Numbered from the stretch's first letter, positions 1 to 10,200 are shown. The stretch is DNA of 64,000 nt from JBBEBE01 sp040882505 (GCA_040882505.1 JBBEBE010000013.1:124001-188000); one strand, 5' to 3'. A program made the numbers and translations. Notes: a model not told the origin generated them from the sequence alone.

Positions 1-183
1 ACTTCCCGGTTTGTAGTAGATCCCTGAGTGAAGGACTCCCGAATTTCGCCCCGTTTGATGCACAGCCACCCGGTCTTCCTTTTCCAAAATGAGAATTCGG
101 GCGTCCGGCCATGCCTTTGAAAGCTTCCATGCCGCCGCAAGACCGACAATACCGGCACCAACCACTGTGATATCATACTTCAT
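1..183 (-). CDS. lhgO: L-2-hydroxyglutarate oxidase, 5' part only
   Basis: Only the first 61 codons lie in the window; the gene continues beyond the left edge. The reading begins MKYDITVVGAGIVGLAAAWK, an N-terminal FAD/Rossmann GxGxxG motif. It continues with LILEKEDRVAVHQTGRNSG and VLHSGIYYKPGS. The HQTG(R/H)NSGV(L/I)H(S/A)G(I/V)YY block is characteristic of the LhgO/YgaF branch of FAD-dependent oxidoreductases, which oxidise L-2-hydroxyglutarate to 2-oxoglutarate and pass electrons to the membrane quinone pool. The start is the ATG at 183. The gene diverges from the TlpA-like gene to its right. The family call is firm; the substrate is inferred from family and only the N-terminus is visible. 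Confidence 0.85.
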   Translation of the reverse strand, partial: MKYDITVVGAGIVGLAAAWKLSKAWPDARILILEKEDRVAVHQTGRNSGVLHSGIYYKPGS

Positions 184-345
184 AATTCCAGCTAAATCGT
201 GTTATCTTTGGGGACTGTCCCAAGATTCGGAACGTTCCAGGTACGCAGTCATGTTATCCACCCGGAATCCGGTATCGAGTCGCAGCAATGCGTCCAATGC
301 GACGCCCCGGACTCAATTCGAACAACTATGCAATCAGAGCCACAC

Positions 346-897
346 ATGATGCTGACGATCCGTACAATTTTCGTCGCCACGGCACTCCTCTTCGTTTCCT
401 GTTCTGGCGAGCAGGAGCCACAACGCTCGGAAGCATCGGGGGCAGATCCGGCAGGTGAAGATATCGATCGAGCCTCAATAATTAAACAGGCGTCATTTAC
501 CGACCTGGAGGGAAACGAGGTAACACTGGATCAGTTTCAGGGGAAAGTTCTTGTTATCGACTTTTGGGAAACGTGGTGCGCACCCTGTCTACAAGTCTTC
601 CCATCGCTCCAACAACTTCGTGAAGAGTTCCCTGACGACTTTGAAGTACTGGCGGTTACACTGGGTGCCATGGAAGGGCCGGAAGAAGCTGCGGCATTCC
701 GCGATGAGCACGACTATGACTTTCAATTCCTCTACGATGCCAACAACGTCTCGGACGAACTCGGCATCTTCAGTATCCCGTTCAAACTCTACATCGATCC
801 GGATGGAGAGTTGATCAAGAGCGAAATCGGAACCCGGGGACGGGACGGAGACTACTCCAATGCCCGGGAAATCATTCAGGAGTACAGCTCGCTGTAA
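346..897 (+). CDS. TlpA-like thioredoxin-fold lipoprotein
   Basis: Periplasm-facing thiol-disulfide oxidoreductase of the TlpA/ResA type. The chosen start, MMLTIRTIFVATALLFVSC, gives a short signal sequence with a lipobox (FVSC, Cys19) and an acid/serine-rich linker. The thioredoxin domain follows, with the redox motif WCAPC at about residues 77-81 and the fold's cis-proline region near IFSIPFKLYIDPDG. The reading frame is open further upstream (a TTG at 199, an ATG at 328), but those starts would bury the signal peptide. Such proteins reduce apo-cytochrome c or other exported cysteine proteins, usually fed by a CcdA/DsbD membrane partner. A second TlpA with its own CcdA lies at 28.9-30.1 kb. 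The partner of this copy cannot be seen here. It ends 40 bases before ahcY and could be co-transcribed with it. Confidence 0.85.
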   Translation: MMLTIRTIFVATALLFVSCSGEQEPQRSEASGADPAGEDIDRASIIKQASFTDLEGNEVTLDQFQGKVLVIDFWETWCAPCLQVFPSLQQLREEFPDDFEVLAVTLGAMEGPEEAAAFRDEHDYDFQFLYDANNVSDELGIFSIPFKLYIDPDGELIKSEIGTRGRDGDYSNAREIIQEYSSL

Positions 898-937
898 TCC
901 TCGTTCGTAGAATCCATTCAGAAACCAGAGAAGATCC

Positions 938-2242
938 ATGTCCAACAAACACGTCGAAAAGCTACCCTACAAAGTAAAAGATATCTCACTGGCCGATTAC
1001 GGCCGCAAGGAGATTCGTCTGGCCGAAGCCGAGATGCCTGGCTTGATGGCACTTCGCGAAGAGTATGGCCCGAAGCAACCGCTCAAAGGAGCTCGTATTG
1101 CCGGGTGCCTCCACATGACGATTCAGACGGCTGTTCTGATCGAGACACTCGTCGAACTCGGAGCCGACGTACAGTGGTCCTCCTGCAACATCTACTCGAC
1201 GCAGGACCATGCCGCAGCCGCAATTGCAGAAGCCGGAGTACCGGTATACGCATGGAAAGGCCTGACCGAAGAGGAGTATACCTGGTGCATCGAACAGACC
1301 CTCTTTTTCGAGGGTGGCAAGCCACTCAATATGATCCTGGATGATGGTGGAGACCTCACCAATCTGGTACTTGACGACTATCCGGAGCTCGCCAAAGGGG
1401 TCCGGGGAATTTCCGAAGAGACGACAACGGGGGTTCTGCGCCTTTACGACCGGGTCAAAAAAGGAACGCTGACCATCCCGGCGATCAACGTAAATGACTC
1501 GGTCACGAAGTCAAAATTTGACAATAAATATGGCTGTCGCGAGTCTTGTGTGGACGCCATCCGACGAGCCACAGACGTGATGCTGGCCGGGAAAGTAGCT
1601 GTTGTTGCCGGCTACGGAGATGTCGGAAAGGGATCATCTGCCTCCTTGCGGGGTGCCGGAGCACGGGTCATCGTCACGGAGATTGATCCAATTTGTGCTC
1701 TCCAAGCCTCCATGGACGGCTATGAAGTGAAGAAAATGTCCGATGCCGTCAAAGAAGCCGATATTGTCGTGACTGCCACCGGCAACAAAGATATCCTGAC
1801 CAAAGATCACTTCCTGAACATGAAGGACAAGGTGATTGTCGGAAACATCGGCCATTTCGACAATGAGATCGATGTCGCCTGGCTCAAGGCCAATGCCGAC
1901 GAGGACAACATCAAACCACAGGTCGATCTGTTTCGGTTGTCAAACGGAAATGAACTGATCCTTCTCTCCCAGGGACGCCTGATGAACCTTGGAAACGCCA
2001 CCGGCCATCCGAGCTTCGTCATGAGCAACAGCTTTACCAATCAGACATTGGCTCAGATTGCTCTCTGGAATGACGAGTTCGAAGTCGATGTCCACGTCTT
2101 GCCAAAGGATCTGGACGAAAAAGTGGCCCGGTTGCACCTTCAAAAAATCGGAGTCGACCTCGAAGAACTCAGCGACGATCAAGCCGAGTATATCGGTGTC
2201 CCCAAAGAAGGACCCTACAAGCCGGAGCACTACCGGTACTGA
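938..2242 (+). CDS. ahcY: S-adenosylhomocysteine hydrolase
   Basis: Cytosolic NAD-dependent enzyme that splits S-adenosylhomocysteine into adenosine and homocysteine, keeping methyltransferases free of product inhibition. The 434-aa protein is full length. Signature blocks are SCNIYSTQDHAAAAIAE (about residue 85), the NAD-binding glycine motif GYGDVGKGSSASLRGAGA (about 225), LMNLGNATGHPSFVMSNSF (about 348) and the family-typical C-terminus KPEHYRY. The size and C-terminus match the shorter human-like form without the insertion seen in some bacterial enzymes. The ATG at 938 has a purine-rich AGAGAAG about 8 bases upstream. It converges with the sugar cassette on the opposite strand, whose last stop is only 7 bases away. 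Confidence 0.98.
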   Translation: MSNKHVEKLPYKVKDISLADYGRKEIRLAEAEMPGLMALREEYGPKQPLKGARIAGCLHMTIQTAVLIETLVELGADVQWSSCNIYSTQDHAAAAIAEAGVPVYAWKGLTEEEYTWCIEQTLFFEGGKPLNMILDDGGDLTNLVLDDYPELAKGVRGISEETTTGVLRLYDRVKKGTLTIPAINVNDSVTKSKFDNKYGCRESCVDAIRRATDVMLAGKVAVVAGYGDVGKGSSASLRGAGARVIVTEIDPICALQASMDGYEVKKMSDAVKEADIVVTATGNKDILTKDHFLNMKDKVIVGNIGHFDNEIDVAWLKANADEDNIKPQVDLFRLSNGNELILLSQGRLMNLGNATGHPSFVMSNSFTNQTLAQIALWNDEFEVDVHVLPKDLDEKVARLHLQKIGVDLEELSDDQAEYIGVPKEGPYKPEHYRY

Positions 2243-2248
2243 TCGAAA

Positions 2249-3010
2249 TCAGACGCCCGAAATCCGGCGTTTGTATTCACCCAGTGCATCATCGAGGCGC
2301 TCACGGGCAGTCGTGTCTCCGGGAATGTTGTGCGACGGATGAATGTACAGTTTTTCACCGCGCTCGGCCAAAATCTCGGCGACCGTCGAGACAATCATCC
2401 AGACACTGGTCACAAAACCCATTGTCGAAACCGGCCCGATTTTATCGAAGTGGTTGTCCAGATCGACCGACGCGTCGATGGCCGGTACACATGTGTCAAC
2501 CACAACATCGCCGAGATCAAACAACTTTTTCCCGGAAGAGTGGCGGGTGGTTGCATCCTTGAATGAGTCGGCCGATCCAAGGACGACCACCTTCATTCCC
2601 TTCTCCTTTGCATCCAAGGCGATATCAATGTTTACATTGTTGATTCCCGAATGCGAAAAGAGCCACATCGTGTCCCGGGTATCAAAATCGTAGCCTTTCA
2701 TGATCTCCTTTCCGTACCCCTCGGCCCGTTCCAGAAAGAGAAATTGATGCACGCCCATCTCTCCGGTTATCCGGGTAAAGAACGTGAGTGGCAGCTCGAT
2801 CATCGGATGGAATCCCACAAACCCGCCGATACGTGGATACATCTCCTCAACCGGAATGGTGGCGTGCCCACACCCGAAGGTATGCACCCACCGTCCGGCT
2901 GCGATGGAGTCGGCCATCAATTCAGCGGCTGCTTTGATGTTCTCCAGTTGTGTCTCTTCGATCTTCTCCATCACGCCACGCGCGTTGGATAACCATTTCA
3001 GTGCCAGCAT
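2249..3010 (-). CDS. SIS-domain sugar-phosphate isomerase-like protein
   Basis: A 253-aa cytosolic protein with one SIS (sugar isomerase) phosphosugar-binding domain. The N-terminal helix (MLALKWLSNARGVMEKIEET) is followed by the binding loop WVHTFGCGHATIPVEEMYPR and, further on, LFSHSGINNVNIDIALDAKE, the Ser-rich loop that holds the sugar phosphate in SIS proteins. Length and opening match a family of stand-alone SIS proteins known only as sugar isomerase-domain proteins (UPF0309-like), distant relatives of MurNAc-6-phosphate etherase and AgaS. It is the last gene of a three-gene minus-strand group with an MFS transporter and a ROK kinase, so a role in amino-sugar or related sugar catabolism is likely. 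The exact reaction cannot be read from sequence. Confidence 0.85.
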   Translation of the reverse strand: MLALKWLSNARGVMEKIEETQLENIKAAAELMADSIAAGRWVHTFGCGHATIPVEEMYPRIGGFVGFHPMIELPLTFFTRITGEMGVHQFLFLERAEGYGKEIMKGYDFDTRDTMWLFSHSGINNVNIDIALDAKEKGMKVVVLGSADSFKDATTRHSSGKKLFDLGDVVVDTCVPAIDASVDLDNHFDKIGPVSTMGFVTSVWMIVSTVAEILAERGEKLYIHPSHNIPGDTTARERLDDALGEYKRRISGV

Positions 3011-3114
3011 GGATCTCCTGTTTCAAGTTTATGAGTTCAACCTTGTTGTTCTATCGCAAATATGCATGACGAAACCGAGTCGGTTCAGCCCGACCCCTCT
3101 TCCGAAACCAGGAC

Positions 3115-4281
3115 TCATTCCCCGGTCGAATCACGAACCCGTCCCAACAGAAAGAAGATGAGCAGAAGCAACAGTGGCAATATTCCCAGTGCTGTCCGGA
3201 TCGTGGTACCGCCCGCCAGAACCCCGATGAACCACGGGACAATCATCCCGCCCGTCAGGCCGATCGTCAGGACAAGGCTGAAGGCTGTTCCGGAGAGATG
3301 CGTATATCGGTCTCCCACCAGCCCGAGGATGACCGGAAAACCGGCAGCCAACCCTACCCCCAACAAGGTAATTCCGGCAATGGCCAAATTCTGGGAAAGA
3401 GCCGAAATCATGAGAATGGCTCCCAACAAAGAGATCGAGAGACTTCCATAGAGGATCTTGTAGGAACCGATACGACCCAACAATTTTCCCAATCCGGTTC
3501 GGGCCACCATCATTCCGGCCCAGTAGAAGGAGAGGAAGAGTACAGCCCGGCTCCCCTGCATTCCGATCTCCTGTTCGAGGTACGTCGAGGTCCACCCCCC
3601 CATGGTCATCTCCAATCCGCTCTGCATGAAGAGGATGGCACCAAACAGGAGCAGCGGCTTTTCGCGTGTGAGCTTCAGAGCCTCCCGAACCGGGAACCCC
3701 TCGGCCTGCTTTGGCTCCGGGTAGTGGACCAACGCAAAAAAGAGAAGGGGGGCCGCCATGGTCCAGGCCAGCGCTGCCATGAGGGACTCATAGGTATACA
3801 GATCCAAAAGGGATCCGAGGAGAAACGGTGTTCCAAAGGCACCGACCCCGAAAAAGACCCCGAGAAGGCTGAGTCCTCCCCCTCGATTCTCTGGATAGAT
3901 GTCGGCCACAAGTGAATTGGTCCCTCCATTGACCACGCCCCCTCCAAGCCCGATCGCAAGCAGCGCACCCACCAAAGCGGTCATTCCGCCGGCAACGGCT
4001 ATTCCGTAGAATCCCAGGGAGATGAGCAGTGTGGAGAGGACCAATATCCAGCGGTAGCCAAAGCGATCGGCCAATGGCCCAAAAAGGATGGATCCGCCGA
4101 GCATGCCGAATGTCATGACCATAAAGAGCGAGCCGGCCTTGGACATCTCCATGCCGAACTTGGTGATGATCGACGGAAGAAGAGCCCCCAGGATGGCCAT
4201 TACGATCCCGAAAATCAAAATCCCGAGACAGGCCGCAGAAAAGGCCATTCTCTTTGCAACGATTGTCAATGAATTACTCAT
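3115..4281 (-). CDS. MFS transporter (probable sugar permease)
   Basis: Integral membrane protein of 388 aa with about 12 hydrophobic segments. The conserved MFS loop between TM2 and TM3 appears as GPLADRFGYRWILVLS (about residue 70), and an N-terminal-half motif ends in the glycine-rich LAIGLGGGVVNGGTNSLVAD. The N-terminal arrangement (ILGALLPSIITKFGMEMSKAG) recalls the FHS fucose/glucose symporter-like group. Its start codon overlaps the end of the ROK kinase gene by 8 bases, so the two are translationally linked. The SIS protein lies 104 bases downstream. The context implies uptake of the sugar that the kinase phosphorylates. Substrate unknown. Confidence 0.85.
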   Translation of the reverse strand: MSNSLTIVAKRMAFSAACLGILIFGIVMAILGALLPSIITKFGMEMSKAGSLFMVMTFGMLGGSILFGPLADRFGYRWILVLSTLLISLGFYGIAVAGGMTALVGALLAIGLGGGVVNGGTNSLVADIYPENRGGGLSLLGVFFGVGAFGTPFLLGSLLDLYTYESLMAALAWTMAAPLLFFALVHYPEPKQAEGFPVREALKLTREKPLLLFGAILFMQSGLEMTMGGWTSTYLEQEIGMQGSRAVLFLSFYWAGMMVARTGLGKLLGRIGSYKILYGSLSISLLGAILMISALSQNLAIAGITLLGVGLAAGFPVILGLVGDRYTHLSGTAFSLVLTIGLTGGMIVPWFIGVLAGGTTIRTALGILPLLLLLIFFLLGRVRDSTGE

Positions 4282-5242
4282 CTACACCTCTGTCTGCCTG
4301 ATCTGCGGCATCAAGCGCCAATTTTCCGGCTCCAAGAATCCCTGCTTCTCCACCCAAACGCGATGCGACAATCTGAGCCTGCGAAAAACTCACTGGTTGA
4401 GACCAGAGCGAGGCCTGTCCGCGGATTCGGCTCATGTACCGGGTAGCCGGACCGAAAACACCCCCGCCAAAGATTACTTTTTCGGGGTTGAATATACTGA
4501 TCAAATTGGCGGTTGCCGCTCCCCAATACCGGATAATCTCCCGCATCCAGTCTGTTGCCACTGGATCGCCCTGCTCTTCCGCTTCAAACAGTGCACTGGC
4601 TGTCAGGTCCTCCGGATTCAGCCGGGCAAGTGGAGTCTCCGGTCGCGGGGTATTGGAAAGTCTCTTGCGCATCATCTGTGCAATACCGGCACCAGACCCG
4701 TGATACTCAAAATCTCCGCACGGTTTGTACTCTCGTTTGTAGAGTGTAGAGAGCGCCATCCAACCGATGGATCCGGCCACATCTCCCACTCCGCGCAGAA
4801 TCTGCCCACCCGTCAGGACACCGGCACCAATTCCGGTACCGACCGCCAGATAGATGGCGTCCGAACAGTCCCGGGCGTCTCCTCTCCACATCTCGCCAAG
4901 AATGTAACACGCCCGATCGTTGTCAATCCGGATGGGCACCTCTCGATTCACAACGGCTTCCCGAATTCGATCCCGAATCGGATAATTCTCCCAACCGGCG
5001 ATGTTGGGGACCCAAGCCGTTCCATCGTCAGGCCTGTAGATTCCCGGCACGGAGAGGCCTATGGCCTCGACCTGTTTGGACAGGGAAAGCAGGGCCCGTA
5101 CCTCCCGGGCGATCAGATCGCCGACCAAATCACCCTGACGATCTCCAAGGGAAGCTACCCGCTTTTCGAGTAGTTGCCCCTTCCGATTGAAAAGTGCAGA
5201 TGCCAGTTTGGTTCCGCCCAGGTCCAGTCCGATGACATGCAT
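4274..5242 (-). CDS. ROK-family sugar kinase
   Basis: Cytosolic ATP-dependent sugar kinase of 322 aa, first gene of the kinase-permease-isomerase group. The ATP-binding phosphate-1 motif is MHVIGLDLGGTKLASALF at the N-terminus. The sugar-binding and catalytic region reads RIDNDRACYILGEMWRG, followed by YLAVGTGIGAGVLTGGQIL. The usual ROK zinc motif CxCGxxGCxE is not intact: at the expected place the protein reads KPCGDFEYHGSG, keeping only one of the cysteines. No helix-turn-helix precedes the kinase domain, so this is an enzyme rather than a NagC-type repressor. Together with the SIS protein it suggests phosphorylation of an amino sugar, but glucose or fructose cannot be excluded. Confidence 0.87.
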   Translation of the reverse strand: MHVIGLDLGGTKLASALFNRKGQLLEKRVASLGDRQGDLVGDLIAREVRALLSLSKQVEAIGLSVPGIYRPDDGTAWVPNIAGWENYPIRDRIREAVVNREVPIRIDNDRACYILGEMWRGDARDCSDAIYLAVGTGIGAGVLTGGQILRGVGDVAGSIGWMALSTLYKREYKPCGDFEYHGSGAGIAQMMRKRLSNTPRPETPLARLNPEDLTASALFEAEEQGDPVATDWMREIIRYWGAATANLISIFNPEKVIFGGGVFGPATRYMSRIRGQASLWSQPVSFSQAQIVASRLGGEAGILGAGKLALDAADQADRGVDE

Positions 5243-5496
5243 GGTCGTTGCGATTGGTTGTCGCCGGGCCGAACCGGCAAAGTTTCGAAATCGATAACTG
5301 CGACCAAGTTCTCTACGCGCAGTCAGCGACTATTTGTCTCGCAGGATGTTGCTCTTTTCTTTCAAAAGAATCAACCGGTCCAGCGGTTTCACCGAATGTA
5401 TCCCGTTTTTGAATACTCTGGAGTTGATGAAGGAGATTGAATAACCATTATATTGCGATCAACAGGAATCCTGACAGATCTACAATACAGACTCTC

Positions 5497-6948
5497 ATGC
5501 CGGACATTCAACCCAGCGCCAGTTACAGTTTCACGATGCGTCTCTATATCGAGAACCTACCGGGACGGCTGGCCCGTGTCATCAATGTCATTGCAGACCT
5601 GGAGGCGGATCCCGGTGCGGTCGATGTCGTCAAGGTAGAGGGGAAGTACAAAGTGCGTGACATGACGGTAAGCGCCCGTGGCGAAGATCATGCGCAGTCG
5701 ATCGTCGAGGCCGTCCGAAAGATCGAGGGAGTGCGTGTCCACAACGTCTCGGACCGTGTCTTCCTCATGCACCTGGGTGGAAAAATACGCATTCAGAACA
5801 AGGTTCCGGTCGATACCCGAGACACCCTCTCGATGGCCTATACACCGGGTGTGGGTCGGGTCTGTCGTGCCATTGCCAACGACAAAGAAAAGGCCAATAC
5901 TCTCACCATCAAAGGGAACTCGGTCGCCGTCGTCAGTGATGGCTCGGCTGTCTTGGGTCTGGGAAACATCGGGCCGGAAGCCGCCATGCCGGTCATGGAG
6001 GGGAAAGCGATGCTTTTCAAGGAGTTTGCAAACGTGGATGCCTACCCCATTTGTCTGGACACTCAAAACACGGAGGAGATCATCCAGGCAGTCAAATGGA
6101 TCTCCCCGGGATTCGGCGCCATCAACCTGGAGGATATTAGTGCTCCTCGTTGCTTCGATATCGAGTCACGTCTACGTGAAGAACTGGATATCCCGGTGTT
6201 CCATGACGACCAACACGGAACCGCGGTCGTCGTTCTGGCCGCCGTCATGAACGCCTTCCGTCTGGTTGGAAAGACGCTCGAAGATTCCCGCATCGTTGTC
6301 GTTGGAGCCGGAGCAGCTGGTTCGGCCATTGCAAAAATATTACTGTCTGCCGGTGCCGACAACTTGATCTGTTGCGACAAACCAGGAATCCTGACCCGTG
6401 AAATGGCCTCTGAATTGGATGAACACAAAGCATGGCTGGCCACCAACAGTAATCCGGAAAATCGATCCGGGTCCGTTCGTGACGCATTACAAGGCGCAGA
6501 TTTGGTGATCGGCGTAAGTGGCCCCGGCACGATTCCGGCCCAGGCCGTTCGGGAGATGGCAAGCGACCCGATCGTCTTTGCTCTCGCCAATCCCGATCCG
6601 GAAGTACAGCCTGAAGAGATCGGCGACATTGCACGCATCATCGCAACGGGACGCAGTGACTACCCGAATCAAATCAACAATGTTCTCGCCTTCCCCGGCA
6701 TCTTCCGGGGAGCACTCAAAGCGCGGGCAACAGCCATTACCGAACCCATGAAGCTGGCCGCCGCCTATGCCATCGCCGGTTGTATCGATGAGACCGAACT
6801 TAGCGAAGATTATATTATCCCGAGTGTATTCAACAAGCAGGTGGTCCGACGTGTCGCCCAAGCGGTTCGTGATGCAGCTTACGAAAGTGGCGTAGCCCTC
6901 CGCCCGGGGAAGGCCAGACAAGCCCTGCCAACCAATCTGTCGGAATGA
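5497..6948 (+). CDS. NAD(P)-dependent malic enzyme with N-terminal ACT domain
   Basis: Converts malate to pyruvate and CO2 in the cytosol. The first 80 or so residues form an ACT-like domain (LYIENLPGRLARVINVIADL), a fold that usually binds an amino acid or other small effector. The malic enzyme domain follows: SMAYTPGVGRVCRAIA (catalytic Tyr), VMEGKAMLFKEFANVDAYPI (catalytic Lys), the metal-binding NLEDISAPRCFDIE, and a Rossmann motif VVGAGAAGSAIAKILLSAGA. The ATG at 5497 is preferred because the ACT domain begins shortly after it; a TTG at 5437 adds 20 residues of no clear use. Total length is 483 aa. It is transcribed divergently from the sugar cassette across a 254-base gap that must hold both promoters. 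NAD versus NADP preference is not decided here. Confidence 0.93.
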   Translation: MPDIQPSASYSFTMRLYIENLPGRLARVINVIADLEADPGAVDVVKVEGKYKVRDMTVSARGEDHAQSIVEAVRKIEGVRVHNVSDRVFLMHLGGKIRIQNKVPVDTRDTLSMAYTPGVGRVCRAIANDKEKANTLTIKGNSVAVVSDGSAVLGLGNIGPEAAMPVMEGKAMLFKEFANVDAYPICLDTQNTEEIIQAVKWISPGFGAINLEDISAPRCFDIESRLREELDIPVFHDDQHGTAVVVLAAVMNAFRLVGKTLEDSRIVVVGAGAAGSAIAKILLSAGADNLICCDKPGILTREMASELDEHKAWLATNSNPENRSGSVRDALQGADLVIGVSGPGTIPAQAVREMASDPIVFALANPDPEVQPEEIGDIARIIATGRSDYPNQINNVLAFPGIFRGALKARATAITEPMKLAAAYAIAGCIDETELSEDYIIPSVFNKQVVRRVAQAVRDAAYESGVALRPGKARQALPTNLSE

Positions 6949-7081
6949 TTTCCCGGTACTGGTTTGACCTCCATTTCAAAAACGCGTAAATTCCTGTTCT
7001 GTCAAGGTTCCGTTTCATTCCCCACTTGAATCGGTGTGACAACGTTTTCTTGAAGCTGTTTTCGTGCACGATATATCGAAT

Positions 7082-7155
7082 GCGCCCGTAGCTTAACCGG
7101 ATAGAGCACCTGACTACGAATCAGGAGGTTGGAAGTTCGAATCTTCCCGGGCGTA
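7082..7155 (+). tRNA. tRNA-Arg (anticodon ACG)
   Basis: A 74-nt cloverleaf can be folded by hand. The acceptor stem GCGCCCG pairs with CGGGCGT (closing G-U) with discriminator A. The D arm is GCTTAACCGGATAGAGC. The anticodon stem CCTGA/TCAGG holds loop CTACGAA, giving anticodon ACG. The T arm carries GTTCGAATC. CCA is not encoded. Position 34 is presumably deaminated to inosine by TadA so it reads CGN arginine codons. A strong hairpin terminator follows directly. Confidence 0.95.
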
Positions 7156-7162
7156 CATACTG

Positions 7163-7212
7163 AAAAGCCTTTCAAGTCAATACGCCACAGACTTGAAAGG
7201 CTTTTTTATTTT
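7163..7212. terminator. Bidirectional intrinsic terminator between tRNA-Arg and the GT2 gene
   Basis: A perfect 16-bp inverted repeat (arms 7163-7178 and 7190-7205, AAAAGCCTTTCAAGTC and its complement) with an 11-base loop is followed by TTTTTTATTTT on the plus strand. On the minus strand the stem ends in a shorter T run, so it can also stop transcription arriving from the glycosyltransferase gene that ends at 7262. Confidence 0.9.
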
Positions 7213-7261
7213 CCGCCCACGGCGAATTTCAAGCCGGAAATCCGGGAAAAAGGGGCGATCA

Positions 7262-10200
7262 TCATTGAAGACGACGTTCGGAATCCATCAGAGGTGTATG
7301 CAATGGTGTGATCGTTGACGCAACCGTGGTGCCGTCCGATACCGTAAGCAACAGTCTGAAATACTCGTGGTTTTCAGGGATCTTCAACGTTAACACTGGA
7401 CGGGTCCCGATATCTCTTACCGCAAGGTAATTCCCGTATTCATCACACTTTACCAGTGACCATTCAAAGGCATATCCCCTGGATTCCTGTCCATACTCCC
7501 ATTCTCCATTCCCATTGTAAATCATTGCGTAATAATCCAGCAAATCATTTGCATACAGTCCTGTAGCTGGCTTTAATATTCTTGCAGTTATGGGATTGGA
7601 TCTTGCATCCGATTCCTGCATCGTATGCAAGAGTTGTACGTAATCATTCTTCACCCGGCCTTTTCGATCTGTAATGCCGTCAAACGTGAGTTTGTTGCTT
7701 TCATGCTGATCTTGCCAGGAGGTTACAAAAAACGCGGTGTGAGGCCCCCGAATCTCGGGACGAGAAAGCATCTCCGTATCGATCTCACTAAACAGATATT
7801 CAATATTTTCGACGTCAAAAAATTCCATTACTGGAAGAATGTTATGGTCATCTTTTACAGATAGTCCATAAAAATCAATTCCACCTACATACTTCTCCAA
7901 CATCCGTGCATGATAGATCGTGAGTTGGTTCACTTCAAGGTCGAGGATAACCGGCCTGATCGGATCTGTCCGTTTGATCTCTGATACCAGCCGGCGAAGC
8001 CAGTGTACATAGGCACGGTTTTGAAACAGAAGTTCCGGTTTGTGAAAAAAATCTTTCTGATTAAACAGCACGTCATTCTGAATATTCCACGATGTAATGT
8101 GGTCGTGGTTTTTATACGTCTCGATTTTGTTGATGATGGATTCAATTTGTTGATCTGCTTCCTGTGCATCGTTCATAAAATCAATGGATTCCGGTATCCA
8201 AAACCCGAATGAAACATCGAGATCCATCTCCCTCGAGATCTTCAAAAGATTATAATCATATACTGTATTTCCGGAAATTTTGATGGTATTCAACCCAAGA
8301 TTCTTGATTTTCCCGAAATCGCTCAGCAGTTTTCTCCGGTTCAAAACATGATAATTGTTCCGCCAGTCTTGACCATACTTGTAGTTTATGCCCTTTACTT
8401 CTTCTGCGTTCCCTCCTTCCACATAGGATTCAGTATTCTCGGTTACGAGAATGTTCAACGGCTCAAACACATATTCCGGGACATCCCTGTTATTGAATGA
8501 AGCTTTCATGATCTCATCCTGAGGAATTGTCCAATCAAGGTATTCATTGGATTGCAGACCTCTGGGCCAATTATTATCCACCTCGCTGTTGAAATAAATC
8601 ACGGATTTAATTTCTGTATACTCGTTCTCAATCACTGAGAATGCCTGTTCAATCCATTCATTTTGGCGTTGCCCACTGCGTAACGTTCCAAACTCGGAAA
8701 TGACGACAGGGGTTGGTGGCAACTTGATTAGCTCTTCGTGAAATGGTTGGTACAAGCTGTCAAAATTGTGCCATTCACCATCCAGGTTATACTCTCCGTA
8801 ATTCAAAACGTTGATTCCAATCCAATCTACGTATTCTCTTCCGGGATAATAGTCTGCAAGATGCTCTGACTTCCATGGGTTCCATATCCAAATCACATTG
8901 TGAGCATCCTTCTCTTTAAAGATTTCATACGTATGAATCCATGCCTCTTTAAAGGTAGATGCAGCCTCGCTCCCCGACATGTACCAAGGATAAAACGGGT
9001 TGTCTGACTCGTGGGCAAACCTTAAAAAGACGGGTCGTTCCAGGTTTTTTAATTTGACTGCAAATCGGGAGATGTATTCGTCGAAAAACCCACTCGTGAT
9101 GAGATTAAAAACATGATCATCACCGCTTATTTCATCTTGAAATTCATTCAGCCACGGCTCCCATGTGATCATGGGTATGGATTGATTCCGGTATACAGAA
9201 TCAATCAGTGCGTCCGGAAAACTTGATTCCACCTCCCTGTCCCAGGCAAGATAATGGGAAATGATGTCGAATTTTTCCTCGATGCGGTTCGATGAACTCT
9301 TTACATTTTCCAGGGTGGTGATTCCATCGTCGTATCTTGGAGCAAAGATTCCAATGTAATGGATTCTGTTTTTCTGCTGGATGTTGGCTTGAACCCCTTC
9401 CCATTTTATATACTCGGTATGATAGTAGAGCCCACCCGACAGTACTGAAATACCAAGAACCAGCGGCAACGCTGCTTTTTGCCAGGCAGAAAAAACCGCG
9501 TATCTCCCGAGATTGAACATCGAATTTTTGAGACGGCTAAACTCAAACGTAGCTTCTACAGGCTTTGGTCGTTCAAATGCGAAGACCAGTGTAAAAAACA
9601 TAAAGGAGGCATTGACCAGGGCAAACCCGGACATAAACATGGAAAAAGACGTAAAATCGATGCTCAACCCGTAGATAACGGCTACAATCGATATCACTCC
9701 GACAAGGAGGTTCGGTATCAATAATTTCCAGCTTGTACGCTCTGTATCTTCTTTTGGAGTAGGGAGATAGGGAACGTTCTTTCGAATGATCGTGTAAACG
9801 AGCCCAATGACATTTACCCACCACGTACACGTCTGAAGCAACCCACCCAGGATATGAGTTCCCCACTCACTTTTGTCCATGACCCATCTCTGAACAAATA
9901 GGCGGATAGCCAGAATTGACGCCAATACTGGAGCGACGATTAAACTAAAATTAATGATGTTTCCTTTCCATGGTGTCGCCGCTGCAAACAGGGATAGTAT
10001 TGGAATCAAGAAGGTTACAAGTACAACGACACCGGAAAGATAATGAAGAGGCAAGATTCCGAAGTGGAGTTTTTGCCGCCAGGTAAAGTTTCCATACAGT
10101 TTCGGAAACGCTGAAACCAGAAGCTCGAGTGTCCCTCGCGACCATTTCAACTGTTGCTTGTAGTAGGAGGTTAACGTAGCGGGAACACGTCCTTTCGTAA

